Shown: positions 11,201-22,062, numbered from the stretch's first letter. The stretch: DNA of 64,000 nucleotides from Canna indica (GCA_034359265.1 CP136895.1:45464001-45528000), one strand, 5' to 3'. Numbers and translations: made by a program. Notes: generated from the sequence alone by a model not told the origin.

Positions 11201-11706
11201 TGAAAGTTTGAATGAAATTTAAAAATGTCATGAAAAAGATATGAGCACATTCATACTTGAGTGCACACATGCTTTTCTTTTGAATTGTATCTATCTTTTA
11301 TTCTATCATATATGAATTTTTTTTTCATATCAAATATTGTTTTCCATCCCTTTGATTGAAACCTTCATGTTTTATGTTAAATACTTTCTTGGATCTCATC
11401 TCCCTGAAAAATTAATTGTGCTTCATCCATTTAAGTAGATAGTCTCTCTTGCCCTTTTTGATTGATGTCAAAAGGGAGAGAAGAGTATGGATAAAGGGGG
11501 AGAAGAGTATGGATAAAGGGGGAGAAGAGTATAGATCAAAAGGGGGATAAGTGTATTAGAAAAAGGGGGAGAAAAATATAGGAAATTCATGCATATAGAT
11601 AGAGGGAGTTTATCTCATAGATATGCATATTGATAGGGGGAGAAATCCCTTAGTTGATATCCTTATGCTTTAATGATATATTTTCTTAAGGATATTTGTC
11701 ATCATC
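8279..11706 (+). other. Non-coding internal region of gag-only element
   Basis: About 3.4 kb of AT-rich sequence with no reading frame of note and no pol motif in any frame. It includes a hairpin at 8583-8598 and a block at about 8610-8700 that is well conserved in copy 2. Degenerate internal repeats built around ACTCATGATT...CATGAGTAGG...AATTG recur at about 9017-9155, 9530-9685 and 10070-10130, and CCAAGTCAACAA...TTGACTTGG at about 9810-9855 and 9990-10020. A T-run/A-run hairpin lies at about 10285-10305. Confidence 0.7.
8583..8598 (+). promoter_or_regulatory. Conserved GGTCTC-TTCG-GAGACC hairpin downstream of gag
   Basis: Six-base-pair perfect stem with a TTCG loop; as RNA this is the very stable UUCG tetraloop type. 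A second short inverted pair GGCC...GGCC follows at 8602-8616. Copy 2 has the same stem with loop TTTG at 59965-59980, in the same position after gag. Role unknown; RNA packaging, dimerisation or translation control are possible. Confidence 0.55.
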
Positions 11707-11720
11707 AAAAAGGGGGAGAT
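11475..11720 (+). other. Polypurine tract with tandem tract-like repeats
   Basis: The tract directly before the 3' LTR reads AAAAAGGGGGAGAT (11707-11720). Upstream, 11475-11580 repeats AAGGGGGAGAAGAGTATGG several times in tandem with a unit of about 23-25 bp, and a further GGGGGAGAAAT lies near 11637. Copy 2 has a shorter form at 61679-61730 and 61847-61860. Multiple tract-like runs are common in copia elements without internal coding. Confidence 0.7.
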
Positions 11721-12082
11721 TGTTGGCTTTAGGTTTTCAACCTTAGCCTTAATCTCGATCTTGATGGTTTTGATGATAACAAACATGGAACTAATGATTT
11801 CATTGAGAATATCTTTCATGTTCCATATCGACTAGCGTTCGATGTCATCGATCGGATAAATCAGAGAAATCACGAAATAAGAAGGACATTGATCGTCGCG
11901 CTCGGGTTCTTTCTCGAAGATCGACGAGTGCACCAAAGACGTGTTGGACGAGCTAAAAGATCATGTGAAAGCTCTCCAAGTTAATGGTCGTTGAAAGCCG
12001 GAACCCGAAAATGAAGCGCGAAAGAAATAGGTTGAAAAAACAATTTCAGCCTATGTTCGGTTGACCGGGTGGTCGACCGAAT

Positions 12083-12728
12083 TGTCACAGACTCACTTGC
12101 TTGGGCGAAAAATGTCCGTGCGGCTCCCTTGCTCCCGCAAGGGATAAGCCTTGGGAAAGGATCGCCTTGCCAATCTTCGAAAGTCGCGGGCTAACGGATC
12201 GCCCGTGTTCGAACCTCGGAGTGCTTGGACGCAAAAACGTTTGGGCCAAATGGCCGTTTGCAAGGAAAATGCTTGCAAATGCTTGTGCGAATGCTAGTGC
12301 GAATGCTTGTACGAATGAACTAGAGTGTGCCCAGGCTATACCTGGGTACTATACTTGTGGAGCCTAACCCCCAAGTGCCACCCCCAAGGTTCCTTTTGGC
12401 ATGAGGAGCATGACAAAATATTTTGTGGCCCAACACCCCCACCGGCCATGTAACGGCTAGGAAACGAGGGGCGTTACCTAGCCGTGCGCGAGAACGGTGG
12501 ATGGTGCGCGAGCGAATTTACAATGCATAATTACATGATCCGCACACCCCACCGACCCATGCTGCGGCTAGGTAATTAGGGTCATTACCTAGTCGCGGGC
12601 AAGGCCGGTGGGTGGTGCGCGAACGTTTTACATGAAAGTGAAAGATGCAATATTTACAAGTATTTACAATGCACGTTAGGGACCGTCATGACACGTACAG
12701 GACTTGACAAACCCGAAAGTCCCTAACA
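12083..12728 (-). repeat. 3' LTR of chromovirus
   Basis: 646 bp, next to the polypurine tract. It contains two diverged tandem units of about 85 bp (around 12438-12520 and 12545-12625), each a potential hairpin made of CCACCG...CGGCTAGG and CCTAG...CGGTGG. A short repeat GCGAATGCTTGT is found at about 12262-12318. Confidence 0.9.
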
Positions 12729-12742
12729 TTCTCCCCCACTTA
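12729..12742 (-). other. Polypurine tract of chromovirus
   Basis: On the minus strand TAAGTGGGGGAGAA lies directly before the LTR start TGTTAGGG. This is the expected primer for plus-strand DNA synthesis and fixes the LTR boundary. Confidence 0.8.
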
Positions 12743-15700
12743 GGAAGTCGACGCCCTCGTCGACCCCTTCTTGAACATGGTGATGACGCCTTCTTCATGT
12801 CGCAAGGTGCTCTCCTTCTCCCAGCTAGCTTCGGTGGTAGGGAGTCCCTTCCACTTGACAAGGTACTCCCGCTCTTTGTTGCCGTTAGGGAGTTTTACTT
12901 TGCGGTCCGCCAAGATCTCCTCTGCTTCACGATGCACCGCTTTGGTTGTGGCGGGTGGACGTGTTGGGATGTTGCGTACGTCGTCCTGAAGATCGACATG
13001 GTAGGGCTTCAGGTTGCTCACATGGAAGACAGGGTGTATCTTGCACCATGCTGGCAGTTGGAGTCGATATGCCACCGGCCCTACCCGTTTGATGACGGGA
13101 TAGCGTCCATCATATTTGCGCATGAGGCACTTGTGTATCTTGCACCGGAAGATTGCAAGGGATGCCGGGTGGAGTCTTATCAATACTTGGTCTCCGACCT
13201 TGAATTCTCGATGTCTCCTTCCTTCGTCGGCCCACTTCTTCATTTTGCGTGCTGCCGATTCAAGGTAGGCTCGAGTGATCTCTTGATTTTCTTGCCACTC
13301 CTTGGCCATGTGATAAGCAGCCGGACTGCTTCCAGTGTAGCCAAGAACCAGTGAGTGGGGTGTGTCTGGTTGTCATCCCAACAAGATCTCGAAGGGACTC
13401 TTGTTGGTTGCGGAGCTCTTTTGCAGATTGTAGGAGAACTGGGCCACGTCTAGCAACTTCGTCCAGTCCCTTTGGTTTGCCGCTACAAAGTGTCGGAGGT
13501 ATTGTTCAAGGAGTGCGTTCATGCGCTCCGTCTGCCCATCTGTTTGTGGGTGTAAGCTTGTGGAGAAATATAGTTGAGATCCCAATAATTTAAACACTTC
13601 TGTCCAGAATCTGCCAAGGAATCGAGGGTCTCGATCACTGATGACATTCCTTGGCACGCCCCAAAGTTTCACGACATTTTGCATTACGAGTTTTGCGGCT
13701 TCGCTTGCGGTGCAGTGCGAGGGAGCTGTCATGAATGTGGCGTATTTTGAGAAGCGATCCACAACCACCAGGATGGAACCGAACTCCCCCACTTTTGGTA
13801 AGCTTGCTATGAAGTCGAGGGAGATGCTTTCCCATGGTCGCTCCGGAACAGGCAGGGGTTCGAGGAGACCAGTAGGCTTCTGCCGTTCGATCTTGTCTTG
13901 CTGGCAGATCAGGCAAGTCTTCACATACTCCTCAACGTCGTCAACCATCTTCGGCCAATAGAATGCCCTCTCCAGTAGGGCTACAGTTCGGTGTACGCCA
14001 GGGTGCCCTGCCCAGAGAGTATCGTGGCACTCCTTTAGCAATTCTCTGCGCAGGCCATCTGCCCTAGGTACGTACAGTCGGTTTCCTTTGGTAAAGATGA
14101 ATCCATCTCGGACCCAAAACTTCCTTGTCTTCCCGTCCTTGATCAGCTTGAGCAACGCCTCTGCTTGGGTGTCTTTGAGCAAGCCCATGCTTATCTTCCC
14201 CTGGAAGTTGGATTGCACTTGACTAATGCTACTCCCAGTTTCCCCTCGGACGGCTGCAACCCGTTCTATCTTGCGGCTCAGGGCATCTGCTACCACGTTG
14301 GAACGTCCCGGCTTGTATTCCAACGTCATGTCGAACTCAGCTAAGAAATCCTGCCATCGCGCTTGCTTTGGTGAGAACTTCTTCTGAGTTTGAAAGTAAC
14401 TTAGCGCTATGTTGTCCGTCTTCACAACAAAGCGAGATGCGAGCAAATAGTGCCTCCAAACACGAAGATAGTGCACTATTGCCGTCATTTCTTTTTCATG
14501 GGCAGGGTATCGTCGCTCCATGTCGTTAAGTTTACGACTCTCGAAGGCGACGGGATGTCCTTCCTGCATGAGGACGCCTCCAATGGCGTAGTCCGAGGCG
14601 TCGGTGTGGACTTCAAAGGGTTGACCATAGTCGGGAAGCTTGAGAACTGGTTCCTCAACCACCGCTCGCTTCAGGTCTTCAAATGCTTCAATGCATGGTT
14701 GGGACCAATGCCATGCCTTTTCCTTCTTGAGCAAGTCCGTCAGTGGGGCTGCTCGTCTTGAATATCCGGCGATGAATCTTCGATAGTAGTTCGCGAACCC
14801 AAGGAATGACCTGAGTTCTGTGACCTTTGTTGGTGGCTACCATTCCACTACGGCGCGGACCTTTACATTGTCCATTTGAATTTTTCCGCCTCCTACACGG
14901 TGTCCCAGAAAGTCGATCTCTTTTTGGGCGAAGTAGCACTTCTCTCGTTTCACGAACAAAGTGTTCTCTCGGAGGATCTTGAAGATGATCTTCAAATGTT
15001 GCAAGTGTTCCTCCAAGGTTCGGCTGTAGACCACGATATCGTCTAAGTACACCACAACGAATTTGTCCAGGTGCTCATGGAACAACTGATTCATCATGGT
15101 ACTGAATGTAGCTGGAGCATTCGTGAGGCCGAACGGCATCACCAAGAATTCGTAAGCTCCATAGCGTGTTACGCAAGTGGTCTTTCCTTCGTCCCCTTCG
15201 GCAATCCGCACTTGCCAGTAGCCCGATCTCAAGTCCAACTTGGAGAAGAATCTCGCTTGGCCAAGTTGGTCGAATAGGTCCATGATGAGCGGAATGGGGT
15301 ACTTGTTCTTCACGGTCACTTTGTTCAAAGCTCGGTAGTCCACGCAGAGGCGGAGACTCCCATCCTTCTTCTTCTGGAACAGTACAGGGGCTCCGAATGG
15401 CGCTTTGGAGCTTCGGATCAATCCTCCGTCGAGCAGTTCCTTTAGTTGCTTCTGTAATTCTGCCAACTCTGGTGGCGTCATACGGTAAGGTGGTCGGTAT
15501 GGGGCCTTAGTCCCCTGCTCCAGCTCGATGCGATGATCCACCCCCCTTTTTGGTGGTAAGGCCTTTGGTAGTTCAGGTGGCATCACATCTTCGAACTCAT
15601 GGAGTACTCTAGAGACCGCTGCAGGTTCTCATTCCGCTCCATCGAGTGATCCCTCCAACTTCATTGCAGCCACCATTGTGAGTTCGCCTCGTCGAACTCC

Positions 15701-17473
15701 TTTCTTCACTTGTAGGACGGAGAGGAGTTGATCGCCACTCCCTGGGGTCGAACGTACGGTGGGAACGATGCTGGGATTGTTCTCCCCCATCAAGCATAAG
15801 GTGTCAAGGAAGGGCATGGGTACCACCTTCGCCAACTTGAGGAACTCCATCCCCAAAATAACTTGGTAGTCGTCGAGAGGCATCGCCATCAGGTTGGCTT
15901 GACCCTTCCATCCTCCAATCTTCAGTGGGACGTCCCGAGCGACTCCGTTGATTTCTCGCGCTTCGGAGTTCACCGCCTTGACATGACTTGAACTCTTTTC
16001 CAGCTTGAGCCCTAGTCGCTTTGCTTCACCTTTGGCAATGAAGTTATGAGTTGCTCCCGAGTCGACCATCTCTCGGGTATTCTTGCCATTGAGCTCGATG
16101 TCAATGAACATCAGCTCGTGTGCCGCTTTGGTGGCTCCCTTCTTTGGGCCTTGCTCCCCCACTTGAGTCTTGAGAGCATTGAGGAGACGCATTGCTCCCA
16201 TGTTAGGCCCCCCAGTATCTTCACCTTCACTGGAATAGGCTTCCGCATCAGCGATGGCAGGAGACTTGCCCTTCTCTTTCTTGGCGGTGATGTTGGCTAT
16301 GTTCTCCGCCACCGACTCCGCTATGATAGTGTTCAATGCTTGTCGTTGAGGGCATTCTCGGACCACGTGAGGTCCTCTGCACAAGAAGCAAATCGGCCCA
16401 GGTCTCTGTTGGTTCCCCCTCGGAGGATAATCCCTTTGAGGGGGTCCCTTTTGAGGGTGTTCCCTTTGTGATTGATCCCTCCATCTCGTATCGCCTGCGG
16501 CACCTTTGCCCTTGTAGAAGTCGGGCTTCTGGAATCTTGGCATGTAGGGTGCCGCCTTTGTCAGATTTTCTTCAGAACCATAGTCAGAGAGTCGTTCTGC
16601 GGCGATCTTCGCTTCCGACAAGGACTTGACATTCCTCCTTGCGAGTTCTTATCGCGCCCATGGCCTTAGCCCTTCAAGGAAGGTGAATAGTTGATCGGTC
16701 TCGGCCATGTCCGGAATGTCCAACATAATGGTTGAGAATTCCTTCACATACTCCCGAATTGAATTGTGGTGATGGAGTTGTCGTAACTTCCGTCGAGCGA
16801 TGAATTCCACATTCTCGGGGAAGAATTGAGCTTTGAGTTCTCGCTTGAGATCATCCCAAGTGTCGATCTTTGCATGACCCTTCTGAATTTCGTCATATTT
16901 GGTCCGCCACCAGAGTTTTGCATATTCAGATAGATACATGGTTGCAACGGACACTTTCATATCATCATCAGTTGTCCTAGTGACCTTGAAGTACTGCTCC
17001 AAGTCAAAGAGGAAGTTCTCCACCGCTTTGGCATCTCGAGCCCCGTTGTAGGGCTTTGGTTCAGGTGCTTTAATGTGGTGTTGCAGCATTTCGTGTTGTC
17101 GAGAGTTGCCACCACCTGAGTGGATTTGTCGGACGAGAAATGAGATTGTAGCCCTTAGCTCTTCAATCTCCCCTTGTAGTTGCTTGATCGCTTCTTGGGT
17201 GTCGTCCTGGAGTCCGTCTAGTCTTGCCTCCATAACTTCTTGTGTGTCGACTAGCTTGCCGACCTGTGGCCCCATGCCATTCTCAAGGACGTTTATGGCT
17301 ACGTCATGAGCGGCCACCATTGTTTCCAAGTCTCCAAGCCGTTGGACGGTGCGAGTTCCCATCCTAGCTTGTTGAGCTTGAGTTTGTGTTGGGTCCTCCC
17401 CCAACGGTTCTTCTGGAACGGTCGTCACTGCTTGGGCGACCCCGCTCGTTTCGCCAACTCCTTTGCGAGCCAT
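12740..17473 (-). pseudogene. Chromovirus Gag-Pol with four in-frame stops
   Basis: A single frame of 1578 codons, no frameshift, broken by TAA at 16649-16651, TGA at 15629-15631, TAG at 14837-14839 and TGA at 13373-13375. Domains in order: coiled coil and Retrotrans_gag (17473-16652); zinc knuckle CFLCRGPHVVREC at about 16352-16390; aspartic protease DSGATHNF near 16063; reverse transcriptase 15586-14840 with YLDD near 15049-15038; RNase H (TDAS, HEKEM, KTDN) from 14734; integrase with H-H-C-C ([12 protein letters not shown]) and the D-D-E core (LDFIAS, SDRDPRF, TERMN); C-terminal chromodomain with REYLVKWKG at about 12900-12790. All catalytic residues checked are present. The gag/pol stop at 16649 lies at a codon where C-to-T change of CAA would explain it. 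Start chosen as the first ATG after the 5' LTR. Confidence 0.92.
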
Positions 17474-17602
17474 GCTTGTTCAAGAAAATCTCTCCTGCGA
17501 GATTATCGAGTGCCCCAACGTCGTTTGTCTCCAATGACGAAGGCACGAGCTTGTTGACGACTTGCGTCGGTTGATTGCGCCAAAGCTTTGCGAGCTTGCC
17601 TC

Positions 17603-17614
17603 GCTCTGATACCA
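17603..17614 (-). other. Primer binding site of chromovirus
   Basis: On the minus strand TGGTATCAGAGC begins two bases after the 5' LTR end. It is complementary to the 3' end of the initiator methionine tRNA. Confidence 0.9.
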
Positions 17615-17616
17615 AC

Positions 17617-18262
17617 TGTCACGGACTCACTTTCTTGGGCGAAAAATGTCCGTGCGGCTCCCTTGCTCCCGCAAGGGATAAGCCTTGGGCAAGGATCGCC
17701 TTGCCAATCTTCAAAAGTCGTGGGCTAACGGATCGCCCGTGTTCGAACCTCGGAGTGCTTGGACGCAAAAACGTTTGGGCCAAATGGCCGTTTGCAAGGA
17801 AAATGCTTGCAAATGCTTGTGCGAATGCTAGTGCGAATGCTTGTACGAATGAACTAGAGTGTGCCCAGGCTATACCTGGGTACTATACTTGTGGAGCCTA
17901 ACCCCCAAGTGCCACCCCCAAAGTTCCTTTTGGCACGAGGAGCATGACAAAATATTTTGTGGCCCAACACCCCCACCGGCCATGTAACGGCTAGGAAACG
18001 AGGGGCGTTACCTAGCCGTGCGCGAGAACGGTGGATGGTGCGCGAGCGAATTTACAATGCATAATTACATGATCCGCACACCCCACCGACCCATGCTGCG
18101 GCTAGGTAATTAGGGTCATTACCTAGTCGCGGGCAAGGCCGGTGGGTGGTGCGCGAACGTTTTACATGAAAGTGAAAGATGCAATATTTACAAGTATTTA
18201 CAATGCACGTTAGGGACCGTCATGACACGTACAGGACTTGACAAACCCGAAGGTCCCTAACA
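17617..18262 (-). repeat. 5' LTR of chromovirus
   Basis: 646 bp, same length as its partner, with about eight substitutions, mostly transitions, and no indels seen. Carries the same internal hairpin units at about 17972-18160. It holds the promoter of the element; no clear TATA box was pinned down. Confidence 0.9.
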
Positions 18263-19780
18263 GAATGTGGGTAAGAAGAAGGAGCCAGCCATTTCGGTCG
18301 ACCGGTCGGTCGACTGAACACTGCCGAAAATAGGCAGTGGGTGCTTCGGTCGACCAGCCGGTCGACTGATAGAGGCTGGATTGATGCCGAGGCTGGCGGT
18401 GGACCAATCGGTCGACTGACCTTTATATGAGACGCGACGTAATACCACGTCGGTTGACCGACGGGTCGACCGAAGATCGCGGATCAATTGATTTGCATCT
18501 GGCGATCGACCAGTCGGTTGATCGACCACAGGGATAATTGCAGCAGTCGAATGACCGGTCGATCGATGCTTCGACCAGCGGTCTGTAACGGATAGTTTTC
18601 TACCCGTTGAACAGTCATTTCTTCGCGAGGGTATAAAAATACCCTTTGATACTTCATTTAACCTTCTTCCTTCTCTATTACAGATTTTATTGAGCTATTA
18701 AAAGGAAGATCAAAGCCTTCCAAAGATTGATCAAGCGCGCTCTGCTACTTCTACGAGTTCTTCTTCAAGCGTCGTTGCTTCCTCAACTCGGGATTTTGTT
18801 CAAGCTCAACAACTTGACGAGTTGGAGGTTTTGAAGGCCTGAAAAGAGTAGTTAATCTTGTATTTATCATTTTGCTCTTTTCATTGTGTATTTTACTGTT
18901 ATTTGAATGTTTGTTTTGATTTGGGTTTGCAAAGACCTTGTGTTAGATCTTGGTGAGTAAGTGGTTACCTTGCAAGGTGTAAAGCCACTTGAGTGTGTAA
19001 ACTTAGTTGTTACTAGGATTCATACTAGTTGTCCCTTAGGTTAAGGTGGGAAAGTGCTCTCGGTAGAAAGGCGGGATACTTCCGGGTGTGGAAGTGCATT
19101 CGGTTGGAGAGCGGAGACTTTCCGGTGAAAAGTCCTTGTTGTAAGGGAAACTAATTAATCTAGTAAAACTTAGTTTGGAAATCCTAAGCGGGGTGCTTAG
19201 GTAGTGGAGTAGGCATTAGGGCCGAACCACTATAAATACCTGTGTTTGCATTGATTGATTGCTTGTTTTAATTGCTTAAATATTTATCGCTTCCGCATTC
19301 ATTCATCGAATTACAAATCGCCTAACTTAATCTAAGAAACGATTAAAAGTGAAATTAGGTGAATCATATAGTAAACACACTATTCACCCCCCCTCTAGTG
19401 TAGGCCATTTCATCTTTAGAAGAGTATCATCGGTAAGAAGGCAGAGACTTCCGGGTGTGAAAGTGCCTTAGATTGAGAGTGAGTCTCTTCAAGTCAAAGT
19501 CCTCTTGTAAGGGAACCAATTTAATCTAGTAAACTTAGTTTGGAAATCCTAAGCGGGGTGCTTAGATAGTGGAGTAGGCATTAGGGCCGAACCACTATAA
19601 ATTTGTGTGTTACCATTGTAATATTTTGTTTGTACTTAATTGAGTTATCTTGCTTCCGCATTTAATCGTAAAATTACAATTTGCCTAAACAATATAAGAA
19701 ACGATTAAAACCGAAATTAGACAAATATATTTGGATAACACACTATTCACCCTCCCTCTAGTGTGTCATTTCACCCAACA

Positions 19781-20060
19781 GGTGATGCCGCTCGAAAGTC
19801 TCATGGTGAGGTTGCCCAGAATGGTTCAAGGTCGATCCCGGAGATGGCGAGCTTGTAATAGCGTATATCTTCTGATAAGGTAGAATGTGAATATCTTTAT
19901 GCGGCCAGGTGGGGTCCTTGGGCAGAGTTGTTTAGTTTGGCTTAGGCCTGACTCAGGGGTGTAGTTGGGCGGAGCCCCCTAGATGGGGTTGCGTAGTTTG
20001 GTTCGAAATGAATAATGGAGTATTGCTGAGTCTAATTTGATCGGGCCCAATAGTTCTAGT
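19781..20060 (-). mobile_element. Continuation of Tat-like remnant after the nest
   Basis: GGTGATGCCGCTCGAAAGTCTCATGG and following sequence align with 37186-37450 in the right copy. It is non-coding LTR or 5' region of the Tat-like element. The far boundary is unclear, since the similarity between the duplicated copies simply continues into the next remnant. Confidence 0.55.
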
Positions 20061-20149
20061 CCAGTGCATGATTAAAATAAGCTCCTAATTAAACAATCAC
20101 ATGATAGCTAGATTTGATTGTGTAATTTTTGTTACATGGTTCTAAGCAT

Positions 20150-21600
20150 AATGGGGCAAATAAGTGCATGTATTCTTAGTTTACTAAAAACTATTGAGTA
20201 ATGATTTATCTCAACGCATATGACATGTTAATATTTTGGGTATCAATATGATTGGTATAAATGATATTTATTTTAATCTAACTTTAGTCTTTAAAGTAAA
20301 AGATTTAAATGAGGTAGTCAAGTGAGGAAATATGAAAAAGGTTATGTACTAAATTAGTCACATTGTATTTAGAAACTAATTATAAATTTTAGCATCTAAA
20401 GAAGATTTCTATTCCTTTTGACATGTTGGAATAGAGGAGCAACATGTTGAAAAAGGTTATGAGAAGAGGAGCAACATGTTGGATTTCTATGAAATAAACA
20501 TGTATATTCCATTCAATTATATAGTTGAAGTTGTTGCTATTGGCCTAAAGTTTTCAACCTTGGTCTTAATTTTGATTTTGATAATAACAAACTCAGAACT
20601 AATTTTTCGTTGAGAAATAATTTTAGGTTCCAAGCCGAGTAGCACGCGACATCCGAAATCAAAAAATCAAGGCGAAATCGAAAACTTTCAAGAAGGACGT
20701 TGATCAATACTCGAAAGATGACCAAGACTTAGAGTTTAGGTCTACTCTATCGAGCCATTCTTCTTAAAACCCTAATTAGCATCATCTACTCTATTATTGA
20801 GCCTTGAATTTCTAGATTCATCACCAAAATACATTAAGATGAGTTAGGAATCTTCATTTGGAGCAAAGTATTATTGTTTTATTTATTTGCTAGGTCTTAA
20901 GTTTTATTGGTTGCCTTGGTGTAGAGGCATAAGCCCACTTGTACACTAGATTTAGGGTGTCTTTGGAGTGTGAGGTGGAAAGTGCCTTCGGGGAGAAGAC
21001 GGAGAACTTCCGATATAAATCCTTATTGTATGAACCCTAAATTATTAGTGGATTCGGTTGAAATCCTAAGTAAGGTGCTTAGGTAATAGATGTAGACTTG
21101 GTTGAAGCCGACTTTTATAAATTTGTGTGTTGTACTTAATTATTCATTATTGCTTTCACTCATTAATTATACTTGTGTTTTGCTTAATATTTCAAAAACA
21201 TAGTTGTAACATAGTTTTCACCTCCATCTAATCATTTCCTCTCATAGTTGCATTAGCTACCAAAGCAAGGAAGCAAAATAACAAAAATATTTATTATTGG
21301 ATAAAAAGCTATGGTCACAACCTATGCTCCGTTGTTTCTTCGTATTATGATAGTAAAGCTACACTATCTAGAACATATAGAAATATATAGAAATATTTAT
21401 AATGGTAAATGTAGACATATAAGCAAAAGATATTAGTTTATCCAAAAATTGATCTCAAATGGTACTAGTACCATAAGTTATGTAAAATCAGTTAAAAATC
21501 TCGCAGATCCTTTAACAAAACCATCCTTGAAATATGGTGAATTTAACAACAAAAGAAATGAGGTTAAAACTAAAATCTTGATGCCAATATAAGAAAACAA
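20150..21600 (+). pseudogene. Ty1/copia pol remnant, left copy
   Basis: Plus-strand fragments of copia reverse transcriptase and RNase H. 21252-21600 reads as the RNase H end: VALATKAR..., then YDSKATLSRTYRNIYNGK and YVKSVKNLADPLTKP, with scattered stops. 20190-20532 is the upstream reverse transcriptase part, poorly readable, and lacks about 330 bp that are present in the right copy at 37830-38150. An LTR of the gag-only family (20538-21246) splits the fragment at an EVVA/VALA site. It lies downstream of the AP-3 sigma gene. Confidence 0.7.
20538..21246 (+). mobile_element. Short, old LTR of gag-only family in copia remnant
   Basis: Starts TATTGGCCTAAAGTTTTCAACC and ends CTCTCATA, flanked by GTTGC at 20533-20537 and 21247-21251. 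It lacks the central palindrome array and is about half the usual LTR length. The same LTR with the same duplicated target occurs in the right copy at 38218-41697, so it inserted before the segmental duplication. Confidence 0.7.
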
Positions 21601-22062
21601 CTTTGTATTAGTAAAATTAATATTACATTTTTTTTGAAAAATAACAAATTATATTGTGCATATGGCTAATTAAAGGTAAGCTTCATTTGCCATTATTGTT
21701 AAAAGTCCAGTGTAATCGAATTGACACAGTCAAAACAACCAACAAACCACCACCGTGGAGTAGTGTAGTCTCTTTTCAGAATAAATTTGATTTAACATGA
21801 ATAGTTTATTTTACCTATCATGTAAGGCATGTAAGGCAGTAGAATCTCTTGGTCCAGCATCAACCAGAAAAGGCACACTTTTTCACCATGAACAAAACCA
21901 GCTCCACCATCACATGGTATAATAAAATTGGACAGAGAAATTAAGGAACAAAACAACTAGTAGCTCAACATTCTACATGACAAACTATTGATTAGTGGTT
22001 TTGTAACTCCTAAGCAGGAATAGGCAAGTCCTTCAACAGCATCAGGAACTTGCTGCAAGACA
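21601..22062. other. 3' flank of AP-3 sigma gene, left copy
   Basis: AT-rich sequence matching 42050-42503 in the right copy almost base for base. It probably includes the 3' untranslated region; no polyadenylation signal was pinned down. Confidence 0.4.

Larger units (their letters stand above)
12083..18262 (-). mobile_element. Complete Ty3/gypsy chromovirus, minus strand
   Basis: 6180 bp: two 646-bp LTRs, initiator-Met primer site, one long Gag-Pol frame with a C-terminal chromodomain, and a polypurine tract. The target duplication visible is GAAT (12079-12082 and 18263-18266); gypsy integrases usually give 5 bp, so one base may have changed. The empty site is seen in the sister LTR at 5651-5654. 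Element ends are TGTTAG...GTGACA on its own strand. The LTRs differ at only about eight positions by eye, so the insertion is young. Four in-frame stops make it non-autonomous. The Gag knuckle spacing and coiled coil suggest a Galadriel- or Reina-like clade, not firmly. Confidence 0.92.
5293..19418 (+). mobile_element. Complete gag-only LTR retrotransposon (TR-GAG-like), copy 1
   Basis: Components in order: 5' LTR 5293-6785, primer site 6788-6799, gag 6854-8278, long non-coding stretch, polypurine tract ending 11720, 3' LTR starting 11721 and ending 19418 (split by the chromovirus). The 5-bp target duplication GAAGA flanks it at 5288-5292 and 19419-19423. It sits inside an LTR of its own family. 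There is no protease, integrase, reverse transcriptase or RNase H coding in the internal 4.9 kb, so any mobility depended on enzymes from another element. The Gag type and the IWVPK motif after it point to Ty1/copia ancestry; TR-GAG elements are a described class. Confidence 0.85.
11721..19418 (+). repeat. 3' LTR of gag-only element copy 1, split by chromovirus
   Basis: Left part 11721-12082, right part 18267-19418; together about 1.51 kb, matching the 5' LTR. The right part carries its palindrome array at about 18297-18570, a TATA box near 18633 and the terminal block CACTATTCACCCCCC. The insertion point of the chromovirus is within the palindrome array, at GGTCGACCGAAT. Confidence 0.85.
2427..19780 (+). 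mobile_element. Solo LTR of gag-only family, split by two insertions
   Basis: The LTR starts TGTTGGCTTAAGG at 2427 and ends CACCCAACA at 19780. It is flanked by the 5-bp duplication GGTGA (2422-2426 and 19781-19785). The matching empty site is visible in the duplicated copy at 37186-37190. Without the inserted elements (2486-3933 and 5293-19423) the LTR is about 1.78 kb, the same size as the LTRs of the complete element at 56492. No internal region or second LTR belongs to it, so it is a solo LTR formed by LTR-LTR recombination. Its palindrome array is at about 4560-4825 and its TATA box (TATAAATA) near 4891. Confidence 0.85.

Noticed and set aside
12170..12225. TTCGAACCTC in the chromovirus LTR looks like a tRNA T-arm / Pol III B box
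   Set aside because: No A box or cloverleaf can be drawn around it, and it is part of both LTR copies.
12704..13354. Long plus-strand frame of 216 codons
   Set aside because: It is the antisense shadow of the chromovirus integrase end and chromodomain.
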